The position numbers were made by a program, and so were the translations under genes. The notes under the pieces were generated by a model, which was given only the letters and a program-made list of their open reading frames with translations, did not search any database and was not told the origin of the DNA. A stretch of DNA of 21,870 bases from CBDUQN01 sp965369375 (GTDB lineage Bacteria > Krumholzibacteriota > Krumholzibacteriia > Krumholzibacteriales > Krumholzibacteriaceae), in NCBI GenBank assembly GCA_965369375.1, contig CBDUQN010000053.1:1-21870 (forward strand), given 5' to 3'. This document shows, piece by piece, positions 1-6,680 of the stretch (the stretch's first letter is position 1; every line of letters starts with the position of its first letter).

Positions 1-60
1 TCTTGCGGCTTGCCGCTCCCCTTTTCCTCTGGCTTGCCGCTCCCCTTTTCCTCTGACCAT
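1..60 (-). CDS. 5' start of an unidentified gene with an 8-residue tandem repeat (runs off left edge)
   Basis: An ATG at 60-58 on the minus strand is preceded by a perfect AGGAGG (complement of 69-74) with an 8-nt spacer, so this is very likely a true translation start. Only 20 codons are in the window: Met-Val, then the octapeptide RGKGERQA twice in a row, then Ala-Arg. The repeat comes from a perfect 24-bp tandem duplication (7-54), which keeps the frame. The visible N-terminus is strongly basic, with no hydrophobic segment, so it is not a classical signal peptide within these residues. It lies about 300 bp downstream of the methyltransferase gene, in the same orientation. The function cannot be told from 20 residues. 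Orientation and position suggest it may continue the glycan locus or start a new transcription unit. Confidence 0.6.
   Translation of the reverse strand, partial: MVRGKGERQARGKGERQAAR
7..54. repeat. Perfect 24-bp tandem repeat, two copies
   Basis: Positions 7-30 and 31-54 are identical 24-mers, each beginning GGCTTGCCGC on the plus strand. The unit is a multiple of three and lies in frame in the gene starting at position 60, encoding RGKGERQA twice. The sequence before position 7 does not continue the repeat, so the array appears to have exactly two copies. Confidence 0.95.
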
Positions 61-68
61 AAAGAAAA

Positions 69-74
69 CCTCCT
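69..74 (-). promoter_or_regulatory. Perfect Shine-Dalgarno for the gene starting at 60
   Basis: The minus strand reads AGGAGG here, followed by an 8-nt AT-rich spacer and ATG at 60-58. This full match to the anti-Shine-Dalgarno sequence is the main evidence that the 20-codon open frame to the left edge is a genuine gene start. Confidence 0.8.
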
Positions 75-115
75 GTTATCGAATCGATCACGAGAAATGC
101 GTTAGCAAGTATCCT

Positions 116-144
116 ACCATACTGGTCGCTATAACGATAGCCAA
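116..144 (-). promoter_or_regulatory. Candidate sigma70-like promoter for the gene starting at 60
   Basis: On the minus strand, TTGGCT (139-144) and TATGGT (116-121) are separated by exactly 17 bp. Each matches its consensus hexamer at four of six positions. Transcription would begin near 109, giving a leader of about 50 nt before the ATG at 60. The match is weak and other placements are possible. Confidence 0.3.
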
Positions 145-163
145 TCTTTCGATATTGAAACAG

Positions 164-360
164 TTAACCTCAATCCGTCAAAAAGCGAAGGTGTTAACCG
201 CCTCCTGACCGTTTTGCATCAGCGATTGCATGGGACATAGTGATATTTATTACTACCGCAAACGGCGAGGTGACGAAATGATCTTCCGTGACCCGGGAAA
301 CCTTATTGGATACCGATCCTAAAGTCATAAAACTCCCGAATCATGACGGATTGAGGCTAA
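164..360. repeat. Long-range inverted repeat: 17-bp arms, 163-bp centre
   Basis: TTAACCTCAATCCGTCA at 164-180 is repeated in inverted orientation at 344-360 with one mismatch, and the inner 13 bases are perfect. The right arm covers the TAG stop codon (359-357) of the methyltransferase gene. Together the arms and centre make a 197-bp unit. It could be a small non-autonomous mobile element (MITE-like), or it could form a long-range RNA stem. No clear target-site duplication is visible at its outer ends and no transposase is nearby. Confidence 0.6.
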
Positions 361-1160
361 TTCTTCCTCTCTGCATACACGACGAGCGTGCTGCAGATGC
401 GGTTGAGAAGGGGAATCCGTTCGATGATACCTTCAAATAACCTGGCGAAGGGAAAGAGCGCATCGGGTATATTCTTCCAGACGAGAAGAACGCGCTTTAT
501 GGAGCGCACGGTGAATCCTCCATTTTCAAGCAGGGCGGCGAGCTCTCCGTAGGGAAGGGGCTTGTGGTACCGGTAGGGATGATATTCGTCGCGCGTAATC
601 TCTCCCGCCGGATAGCACATCGGCGGGAACAATCTCTTTAGAGACGGAAAACGCACGAGAATCCGCTTGCCCCATTCCACGAGCGATGTGTAATTCGGCG
701 TCGAGAGAACCAGCGAACCTCCCGCAGCGAGAACGCGAGCGATTTCGCGGACCGCTCGCTCACGGTCGGGAGCGTATACGTGTTCGAACGTCTCGACCGC
801 CGTCACCGCGGAGAACACGCCATCGAGAAACGGCAGGGCGCCGACATCGGCGCCGGCGAGGTTGCACGCGCACCGGTTGGCACCGAGAACCTCGGTGGCC
901 GCGGGAAAGTCATTCTGCACGATATCTACCCCGAACGCCCCGTATCCCGACCGATCGAGCAGAAACAGGTTGTACCCCCACCCGCAACCGACATCGAGCG
1001 CCCGCTCACCCCTTCCGGAGCCGAGCAGGCCGGTGACGGCAGCGAACCGCCTGCGGCTGAGATGCCTCCGGGCACGTGATCCGAGATGCCAGTTGCGAAG
1101 CAGATCCGGCAATGCGTCAGCCGGTATCGAATCGGGAATGACGGGCTCGGGAACGTTCAA
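357..1160 (-). CDS. Class I SAM-dependent methyltransferase
   Basis: This 267-residue protein has the class I Rossmann methyltransferase signature. Motif I is LDVGCGWG (55-62), an acidic end of strand 2 is VDI (78-80), the Methyltransf_11-type segment ends in ETFEHV (123-128), and LAAGGSLVLSTPN occupies 144-156. It probably methylates a sugar of the glycan or its lipid carrier. The acceptor cannot be deduced. The TTG start at 1160 overlaps the stop of the upstream GT-C gene as TTGA and has a strong Shine-Dalgarno (GGAGGGAG, complement of 1165-1172), so the two genes are probably translationally coupled. It is the last gene before the large intergenic region, and its stop codon lies inside an inverted-repeat arm. 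Family assignment is secure; substrate is unknown. Confidence 0.88.
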   Translation of the reverse strand: MNVPEPVIPDSIPADALPDLLRNWHLGSRARRHLSRRRFAAVTGLLGSGRGERALDVGCGWGYNLFLLDRSGYGAFGVDIVQNDFPAATEVLGANRCACNLAGADVGALPFLDGVFSAVTAVETFEHVYAPDRERAVREIARVLAAGGSLVLSTPNYTSLVEWGKRILVRFPSLKRLFPPMCYPAGEITRDEYHPYRYHKPLPYGELAALLENGGFTVRSIKRVLLVWKNIPDALFPFARLFEGIIERIPLLNRICSTLVVYAERKN

Positions 1161-2860
1161 TCTTCTCCCTCCACGCGCGACTGCTCCCGGGTGAGCCGAT
1201 AGAGGACATAGTGAACCGGATCCGGATGCCTGATACCGAGGTTGGGAATGATACCATGCATGACGGGCGCGAATTTCACATCCCGGATTACCGCTCCGTC
1301 GAAGCGGGCCGGAATACTGCTCCTGTCGACGAGGAAGTCCGCGCGGAAGTTGAGATAGAATCCCCGTTCGACGATCTCTTCGTATTCGATGCGCCTGCGC
1401 ATCCGGTTGATCTCAGGGGTTACGAGTCCCCCGAGATCGAGCACGCGTCTGCCGGAAACGTAGCCGATCGCCCCGATATCCGGTGTCGCCACCACCGCCT
1501 GCGCATCGCTGTTACTCCTGAGCCATTCACCCATCCCCACGAGCACCTCCTGCATGCCGTCTGAGAAGGCACGGGTCGGTGGAACGACGACGATATAATA
1601 AAAAATCGTATTTTGTACGAAAATAATTGCGGCACATACGACAACAAGAATCACTCTTCTCATCGAGCTTCCGAACAGGCGGAAACCGATTCGAGAGAGG
1701 GCGGTCATGCCGAGAGCTATCACGGCCGGTGACACGGGAAGAAGGTACCGGGAGAGAACCTGGAAGTCGAAAATAACGTAGGCGAGCGGCAGGGTAAAAA
1801 TCCAGAGCATAGTGAGCGTCAATCCCATGGTAATCGATGCATGTTCGTATCCCGCTTCTCGATCCGCTTCGGGCTTTTCCGCCCGGTCTTTTCTCGCCTC
1901 GTCATCCGTCGATGCACCGCATTCCCGGCCGGCGTCACGCGGCCCGGGCGGCTCGAAGAGGGCAAATATGCGCCGCTCCTTTGCCGCCGATACGACCAGT
2001 CCCACGATAACGAACAGCCACGGCAAGCCGATCGTGGCGCCCATGATCTTGATCGGTATGAAAGCCCTGCGCAACAGCCCGGCCGAGAAGATTAGCTTGC
2101 CCTGTTTCGCCCCCGCCGTGAGGGGGAGAAAACTTCCCGTATGCCGGTGAACGATGTAGAGCCACAGGGCAAAGAGGGGCAGGAAGACGAGAAGCCAGAC
2201 GGTGCGCGTACATGTCCTCGATCCCCCGGCAAACGTGAAAGCGATGACCGCGAGAGGAACGAGTAACATAGCTTCGGGCCTCGCGAGAACGGCGAAAAAC
2301 AAGAGAACCCCGAAGAGGATCGAACGCACCACCGATTTGCACGATGAAAAGGACACGATGAGCACGGCGGTGACCATGAAGACGGCAAAGGAAGTCTCCA
2401 TCCCGACGGCGCTCCAGCGCAGCAACCAGGCCTCCCCCGCCATCATGAGCGCAGCGAGGCCTGCGGTGAGACGGCTCCCCTCGAGCATGAGGACGAAGCG
2501 GTACACGAGCGCTATCGAAGCCATGGCGAAAAACCACGAGAGAACGCGGCACCATACGAGCAGATCGCCGCCGAATCGGTGAGCGAGTGAAAGGACGAAC
2601 ACAAAGAGGGGACTCGTCGCCCCGTACGTAGGATCGCCGCGGTTGAAAGAGAGCTCACCCGCCTCTGATAAGTTTCGGGCGTATTGCAGGTGTATATACG
2701 TATCGTCGACGAGGGTGTTTTTGAGCGGCCACACCATGACGACGAACGCAAGCGCACAGACGGCGAAAATCACAGGATCGATCTTTTTCATCTCCGCTGC
2801 TCTACCTCTTCCGAGAACCTCATGTATTTTCCTTTTCGAAACCGCCGAAGCGAATCTCAC
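1157..2860 (-). CDS. GT-C fold membrane glycosyltransferase, AftB/ArnT-like
   Basis: This 567-residue multi-span protein has about ten hydrophobic segments. After the first helix comes the GT-C hallmark, an Asp-Asp pair (52-53) in VDDTYIHLQYARN, then SFNRGDPTYGATSPLF, as in AftB-like and related polyprenyl-phosphate-sugar-dependent transferases. The C-terminal soluble part has TPDIGAIGYVSGRRVLDLGG, which recurs in this family. It probably moves a sugar from a polyprenyl-phosphate donor to a glycan or protein outside the cytoplasmic membrane. The GTG at 2860 directly follows the upstream stop and has AAGG about 7 nt before it. An ATG at 2791 (residue 24), just before the first helix, is a possible alternative start. 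Residues 303-341 form an unusual charged insert between helices. Donor and acceptor are unknown. Confidence 0.78.
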   Translation of the reverse strand: MRFASAVSKRKIHEVLGRGRAAEMKKIDPVIFAVCALAFVVMVWPLKNTLVDDTYIHLQYARNLSEAGELSFNRGDPTYGATSPLFVFVLSLAHRFGGDLLVWCRVLSWFFAMASIALVYRFVLMLEGSRLTAGLAALMMAGEAWLLRWSAVGMETSFAVFMVTAVLIVSFSSCKSVVRSILFGVLLFFAVLARPEAMLLVPLAVIAFTFAGGSRTCTRTVWLLVFLPLFALWLYIVHRHTGSFLPLTAGAKQGKLIFSAGLLRRAFIPIKIMGATIGLPWLFVIVGLVVSAAKERRIFALFEPPGPRDAGRECGASTDDEARKDRAEKPEADREAGYEHASITMGLTLTMLWIFTLPLAYVIFDFQVLSRYLLPVSPAVIALGMTALSRIGFRLFGSSMRRVILVVVCAAIIFVQNTIFYYIVVVPPTRAFSDGMQEVLVGMGEWLRSNSDAQAVVATPDIGAIGYVSGRRVLDLGGLVTPEINRMRRRIEYEEIVERGFYLNFRADFLVDRSSIPARFDGAVIRDVKFAPVMHGIIPNLGIRHPDPVHYVLYRLTREQSRVEGED

Positions 2861-4141
2861 TCATTTTCCTTCAATTATCTCCTCGAGAACCTCGCCGAGG
2901 CGCGCAGCGAGCGCCTTCCGCGTATATTGTCCGAGGGGCCCGAGATCGTACGCTTGCTCCAGCCTGCCTTCACGATGCAGCGTTACCATTTTCCCGATCT
3001 TATCCGCGATATCCGGAGGATCGGAAATCCGGGCCACCTCTCCACGCCGGTGGCGGGTAACGAGCTCCGCCGCCTCCCCTTCGGGCACAACGGCAAGCAC
3101 GGGTCGCCTCGCTCCGAAGTACTCGTAGAGCTTGCCCGGAACGAGTCCGCGATAACGCGCATCGTCATGCTTGACGAGCAGTAACGCGTGGCTTGCCATC
3201 TCGCGGGCCACGCACTCGCTGTGGGGTACATTGTCCTCGAATGCAACGGTATCCTCAAGGCCAAAGCGCGCCACCCACTCTTCGTTCTCCGATTCTCGAC
3301 TCCCGAGAAATACGACGCGTACCGCACTTTCGGGGGAACGATCGAGGAAGAGCCGCAATCCTTCGAGCACCGGTCGCGAACTCCTCCCGAGCGTCAGCAT
3401 ACCGCAGTGCAGCAAGGTAAACGGACCTTCCCGGGGAGCGGTCGGCTCGTGAGCGCTGAAATCATCCTCATCGTAACCGTTCGGTATCCGCTCTATTCGC
3501 GCGCCGGGATGCGCTTCACGCATTATGCGCTCATGCCATGACGTCGTTACGAGAACCCTGTCGGCGCGCGCCACCCGCCGCTCCATACGTTCGTGCTGCA
3601 CGCGATGGAGTGGAGACGGCGGTGTGCGGAGGCGGAGCCCGATCCAGGGATCTCGGAAATCTGCGACCCAGGGGCACGAGAACGCGCGCGCCACCCGCTC
3701 CGCCGCGAGATGCGTGCTGTCGGGCGGACTCGTGGAATAAACGACATCGAAACCCCCCGTGCCGGCGAGCCGTGATGCGGCCCGTACGGCGAACGGAATC
3801 CACCCGATGTATGTATCGGGGAGAAAGAAGAGCTCTCCGAATCGGCGCAACCGCTCGAAGCCCCCGGAAGATCTCCTCGATGTCGTGCGGCGGCCGCCTC
3901 CTCGAAGCCGGTTCAGCACGCGGGGCGCGGAAAGAGAACCGGTTCTCACGACTTTAACCGTCGAAGGGACGGAATCGAGCAGACCGGGATCCGTTATCCA
4001 GAACTCCCCCTCCCTCGGCGTGACAACGGTCACGTTCCAGGATTGCCCGGGCAGATACTTGACGAAACTCAATGGGCGGTAGACCCCCCCCCCCGCCGAC
4101 GGCGGGAAGAAGTTGATAAACATGAGGATTCTCTTGGCCAC
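2861..4141 (-). CDS. GT4-family glycosyltransferase with an in-frame 11-G tract
   Basis: This 426-residue GT-B fold enzyme of family GT4 is predicted to be cytoplasmic and to use an NDP-sugar. The N-terminal domain begins RILMFINFFPPSAGGGVYRP, the usual glycine-rich donor loop. DFRDPW (161-166) and PNGYDEDDF (220-228) are typical of WbuB-like members. The C-terminal donor-binding domain contains PGKLYEYFGARRPVLA (335-350), with the expected Lys and Glu. The GTG at 4141 has an excellent Shine-Dalgarno, GGAGGAG (complement of 4147-4153), 5 nt upstream, overlapping the flippase stop. Codons 16-20 contain a run of eleven G, a likely slippage site. It stands between the flippase and the AftB-like GT-C gene, so it probably adds a sugar to the lipid-linked intermediate. 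Substrate unknown. Confidence 0.87.
   Translation of the reverse strand: MAKRILMFINFFPPSAGGGVYRPLSFVKYLPGQSWNVTVVTPREGEFWITDPGLLDSVPSTVKVVRTGSLSAPRVLNRLRGGGRRTTSRRSSGGFERLRRFGELFFLPDTYIGWIPFAVRAASRLAGTGGFDVVYSTSPPDSTHLAAERVARAFSCPWVADFRDPWIGLRLRTPPSPLHRVQHERMERRVARADRVLVTTSWHERIMREAHPGARIERIPNGYDEDDFSAHEPTAPREGPFTLLHCGMLTLGRSSRPVLEGLRLFLDRSPESAVRVVFLGSRESENEEWVARFGLEDTVAFEDNVPHSECVAREMASHALLLVKHDDARYRGLVPGKLYEYFGARRPVLAVVPEGEAAELVTRHRRGEVARISDPPDIADKIGKMVTLHREGRLEQAYDLGPLGQYTRKALAARLGEVLEEIIEGK
4084..4094. repeat. Homopolymer of 11 C (11 G in the coding strand) at codons 16-20 of a GT4 gene
   Basis: The plus strand has eleven consecutive C, read as eleven G in the gene on the minus strand, spanning the last base of Ala16, Gly17-19 and the first base of Val20. 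With eleven bases the gene is open. With ten, translation would reach TGA on the fifth codon after the tract. With twelve it would reach TAA about 45 codons later. This is the geometry of a slipped-strand phase-variable switch. Confidence 0.9.
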
Positions 4142-4143
4142 CT

Positions 4144-5685
4144 TTACTCCTCCATGAAGAGCATCCAGCGAACGGCGCGCCTACCCGCCGGAACGGGTAT
4201 GAGGTCTATGATCTGCATCTTCTCGGAAGCGTCGAAGATATCGAGCCGTTCGAGGAATAATTTGCCGAATATGGGAGAGAGGACGACACAGACAAGGGAA
4301 GCCCAGATCCCCAGTTTTGCGGTGAATACGATACCTGCCGGAACAACGATGAGATACATTACGATCACCCTGCCGAGCCTCGACACCGGACCGGCGAAAA
4401 ATCCCTCCCGCTTCGATATCACAACCGCCGCAAACATCTGTGTCACCGCCGCGATCAGGTGGGCGAGGGCTATGGCCGTGATTCCGATAACGGGCACGAA
4501 GAGAAAGAAGGTGCCGAAATAGACAACCATCCATAAAAAATCACAGACGATGGCCCACCGTATATAGTGGAGTGACCGCATCGTGGTGAGGAGCGGAGCG
4601 GCGATAGCCGCGAAGGGAATCGCGACAAGCAACAGCAGAAGCAGCTGATACGAATCGCGGTAAACCGGACCGGACAGCACGGCGATGATGTCCCGGCCTG
4701 CGATTGCGATGATGCCTGAAACAAAACAGGAAGCGACAAAGGTTCCCTTCGTAAAGAGCCTGATCTTGCCGACAAGCTCATCGATTCTCCCGTCTTCGTA
4801 GATCCGCGTGATCTCTGGTTGCGCTGCGATGAGCGGAATGGCGAGAAATTTCTTGAGCAATCCATTTATTCTCGAAGCGACATGAAAAATCGAGATCGCC
4901 GCCACCGGCAAAACCGAAGCCATGACGAAGCGATCGACATCGGTGAAAGCGAGGGCAACGAAACCGAGCAGTATCGAACCGATCCAGTACGGGAGGATGC
5001 GGGGCAGAATGATCCCCTCGTCCTTGGACACCTGTATGGTGGGTATCAATCGCCTCACGAACAGGAAGAAAACGGGTAATCCCGAGATAAAGACAATCGC
5101 GTTGAGAACGCAGATCGCCTTGAACAAAAGCGCGACGTCGAGCGCGTTCCGCTGGATTGCTATGAACACGGTGAGCGCGGCGAGGTAGGTGAGCTCGAGG
5201 ATCATCTGGATGCGCATTTCCCGCAGGCCGTTGAAACCGCCATAGAGGAGCATCTTGAGAGCCAGGGTAACCGAGGCAATTGCCATCCAAAAGATCACAT
5301 CGCCGGACGGGTGCAGATTTCGCAGGCTCGAAGGCATCCAACCGGTCCAGCTTCGCGATAGGGAAAAAATCAGAACAGCGAGGACGATGACGACGATCGT
5401 GGAGGCGAGAAACATGAATGTTGCCTTCCCCCGCTCTCCCCTGCTTTCATAAGAAGGAATATAGCGTATCAGCACCTGGGGCAGGCCTGCCAAAATGATC
5501 GTTGCAAGAAGGAGTGAAAATCCTCTCAGCACAACGAAGAAACCGAAGAGATTCGTGTCGAGAAACCTGCTCAGGATAGCGAGCTGCACGAGCGTGAAGA
5601 GAGCGCCGCCGGCGCCGCTCAGCGCGAGAAAGACGGTGTTCTCCGCTATCTTGGATCGCTTGCGCGCTACCCCCGCTTCAGCCAT
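4144..5685 (-). CDS. Wzx-like polysaccharide flippase (MOP superfamily)
   Basis: This 513-residue integral membrane protein has about 12-14 hydrophobic helices and no large soluble domain. Its N-terminus (basic KRSKIAENTVFLALSG, then FTLVQLAILSRFL) is typical of polysaccharide-biosynthesis flippases of the MOP/MATE superfamily. It probably moves the undecaprenyl-linked oligosaccharide across the cytoplasmic membrane. I chose the ATG at 5685 rather than GTG codons at 5694 and 5691 because AGAGG (complement of 5694-5698) stands 8 nt before the ATG but not at a workable distance from the GTGs. This start overlaps the upstream FemAB-like gene by 19 bp. The stop lies within the Shine-Dalgarno of the GT4 gene downstream, so the two are closely coupled. 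Confidence 0.86.
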   Translation of the reverse strand: MAEAGVARKRSKIAENTVFLALSGAGGALFTLVQLAILSRFLDTNLFGFFVVLRGFSLLLATIILAGLPQVLIRYIPSYESRGERGKATFMFLASTIVVIVLAVLIFSLSRSWTGWMPSSLRNLHPSGDVIFWMAIASVTLALKMLLYGGFNGLREMRIQMILELTYLAALTVFIAIQRNALDVALLFKAICVLNAIVFISGLPVFFLFVRRLIPTIQVSKDEGIILPRILPYWIGSILLGFVALAFTDVDRFVMASVLPVAAISIFHVASRINGLLKKFLAIPLIAAQPEITRIYEDGRIDELVGKIRLFTKGTFVASCFVSGIIAIAGRDIIAVLSGPVYRDSYQLLLLLLVAIPFAAIAAPLLTTMRSLHYIRWAIVCDFLWMVVYFGTFFLFVPVIGITAIALAHLIAAVTQMFAAVVISKREGFFAGPVSRLGRVIVMYLIVVPAGIVFTAKLGIWASLVCVVLSPIFGKLFLERLDIFDASEKMQIIDLIPVPAGRRAVRWMLFMEE

Positions 5686-6650
5686 CGCCACCACCTCTTT
5701 CGAACAGCAACCACGGGATACCGGTATTCGCGTCCGCCGAGAGACTGCTTGAAAAACATAATTCCCTCATTGCCGCCGCTGCTTCCCAGATTGAAAATCA
5801 TCATCCCCCTGCTGCATGCCTCCTCGACGGCCTTCACGACGAGCATGACATCGATGCCGTACTCTCTCGACCGTGCGGACATGCCAGCCTGCCACGCCTG
5901 GGCCATTTGTCCGAAGTAGAAATTGACATGTCCCCCGAGAAGCTCTCCCTCGACAAAACCGCCCCATATGACGACCCCCTCTTCCGAACGTCTGAAGAGC
6001 TCCCTGAAGAGCGAGAACGGATACGGGTGGACGCCTCCCCAGGCGGCTGATTCCTCTTCGTAGAGCGCGTAGAAAGATTCCAGCTCCTCTTCCCCCTCGA
6101 GTGGCCGCACGGTGACGCCTTCACCTTCCCCTTTCCGGCAGATCTGTCTTCGCTTGCTCGTCATATTGTTATCCCAGTAGCGTTCGAACCCCCCTTCGAG
6201 ATCGATGGTCCTGCTCTCCGCTACCTGGACCCGTACCGAAGATGATAGATACTCGGCGCTGCCCGTATCGAAGGCTGGGAGCTCGTCTGCGGAACCGGCC
6301 AGAAAGAGGTGCGCCTCCGCTTCGACGACGCCGCGACGCCGCGCCAGCTCGAAGAACTCCTGAATGAGAGTCCTGGAAACGGCTCCGTCATCGGCGACCG
6401 GATCTCCGTAGGTGCCGAAGGGGAGCGCCCAGAGGGACGTGAATGGGCCCCGGCGGCTTTCGACGAGCGGCATGAATCCGCGGAGCTCTCCTCCCTCCCG
6501 CGCAGTCAGCCACTGCGGTTCGAATCCCGGATAGGCCTCCGCGAGCGCCTCCATCCATGCGGGAGTATGAAAAAAAGTGGCGCGCCGATGCGAGGCGGCG
6601 AACCGCCAGATTTCCGTGCGTTCTATTTCCTTTTCCAGCTGTACCTTCAC
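5667..6650 (-). CDS. FemAB/GNAT-like acyltransferase family protein
   Basis: This 327-residue protein resembles the GNAT-fold (Acetyltransf_6, FemAB-like) proteins found in exopolysaccharide clusters. The N-terminal half has FFHTPAWMEAL (26-36) and LPFGTYGDPV (76-85). The C-terminal GNAT domain has VVIWGGFVEGELLGGHVNFY (227-246) and, near its end, FNLGSSGGNEG with a following FKQSLGG (286-306), the conserved substrate-loop pattern. It is predicted to be cytoplasmic, with no signal peptide or membrane helix. It probably transfers an acyl or aminoacyl group to a sugar or lipid-linked precursor, but the real substrate is unknown. The start is GTG at 6650, preceded by only a weak GAG-type ribosome site, so the start is less certain. 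It lies 30 bp after the dehydratase gene and overlaps the flippase start. Confidence 0.75.
   Translation of the reverse strand: MKVQLEKEIERTEIWRFAASHRRATFFHTPAWMEALAEAYPGFEPQWLTAREGGELRGFMPLVESRRGPFTSLWALPFGTYGDPVADDGAVSRTLIQEFFELARRRGVVEAEAHLFLAGSADELPAFDTGSAEYLSSSVRVQVAESRTIDLEGGFERYWDNNMTSKRRQICRKGEGEGVTVRPLEGEEELESFYALYEEESAAWGGVHPYPFSLFRELFRRSEEGVVIWGGFVEGELLGGHVNFYFGQMAQAWQAGMSARSREYGIDVMLVVKAVEEACSRGMMIFNLGSSGGNEGIMFFKQSLGGREYRYPVVAVRKRWWRWLKRG
5694..5698 (-). promoter_or_regulatory. Shine-Dalgarno that fixes the flippase start at 5685
   Basis: The minus strand reads AGAGG here, 8 nt before the ATG at 5685-5683. It lies inside the end of the FemAB-like gene. Two in-frame GTG codons upstream (5694 and 5691) overlap or abut it and are therefore unlikely starts. 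Confidence 0.6.
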
Positions 6651-6680
6651 CCGTTATTCACTCTCTTAGAGATTGGTTCG

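Larger units (their letters stand above)
61..356. other. Intergenic region after the methyltransferase gene
   Basis: This roughly 300-bp stretch contains no convincing gene. It is visibly more AT-rich than the flanking genes. It holds a Shine-Dalgarno sequence (69-74) for the gene at 60 and a weak promoter candidate (116-144). It also contains a 14-bp hairpin (128-141, 5-bp stem, 4-nt loop) and most of a long-range inverted repeat (164-360). No GC-rich stem followed by a T run is visible in the minus-strand direction, so I see no intrinsic terminator for the upstream operon. Transcription may read through. Confidence 0.7.

Noticed and set aside
128..141. Small hairpin (5-bp stem, 4-nt loop) as a terminator or structured RNA
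   Set aside because: Stem is short and AT-rich, with no T tract on either side. It overlaps the promoter candidate region and may be chance.
324..347. Hairpin after the methyltransferase stop as an intrinsic terminator
   Set aside because: Only a 5-bp AT-containing stem with a 14-nt loop and no following T run, so it is too weak to call.
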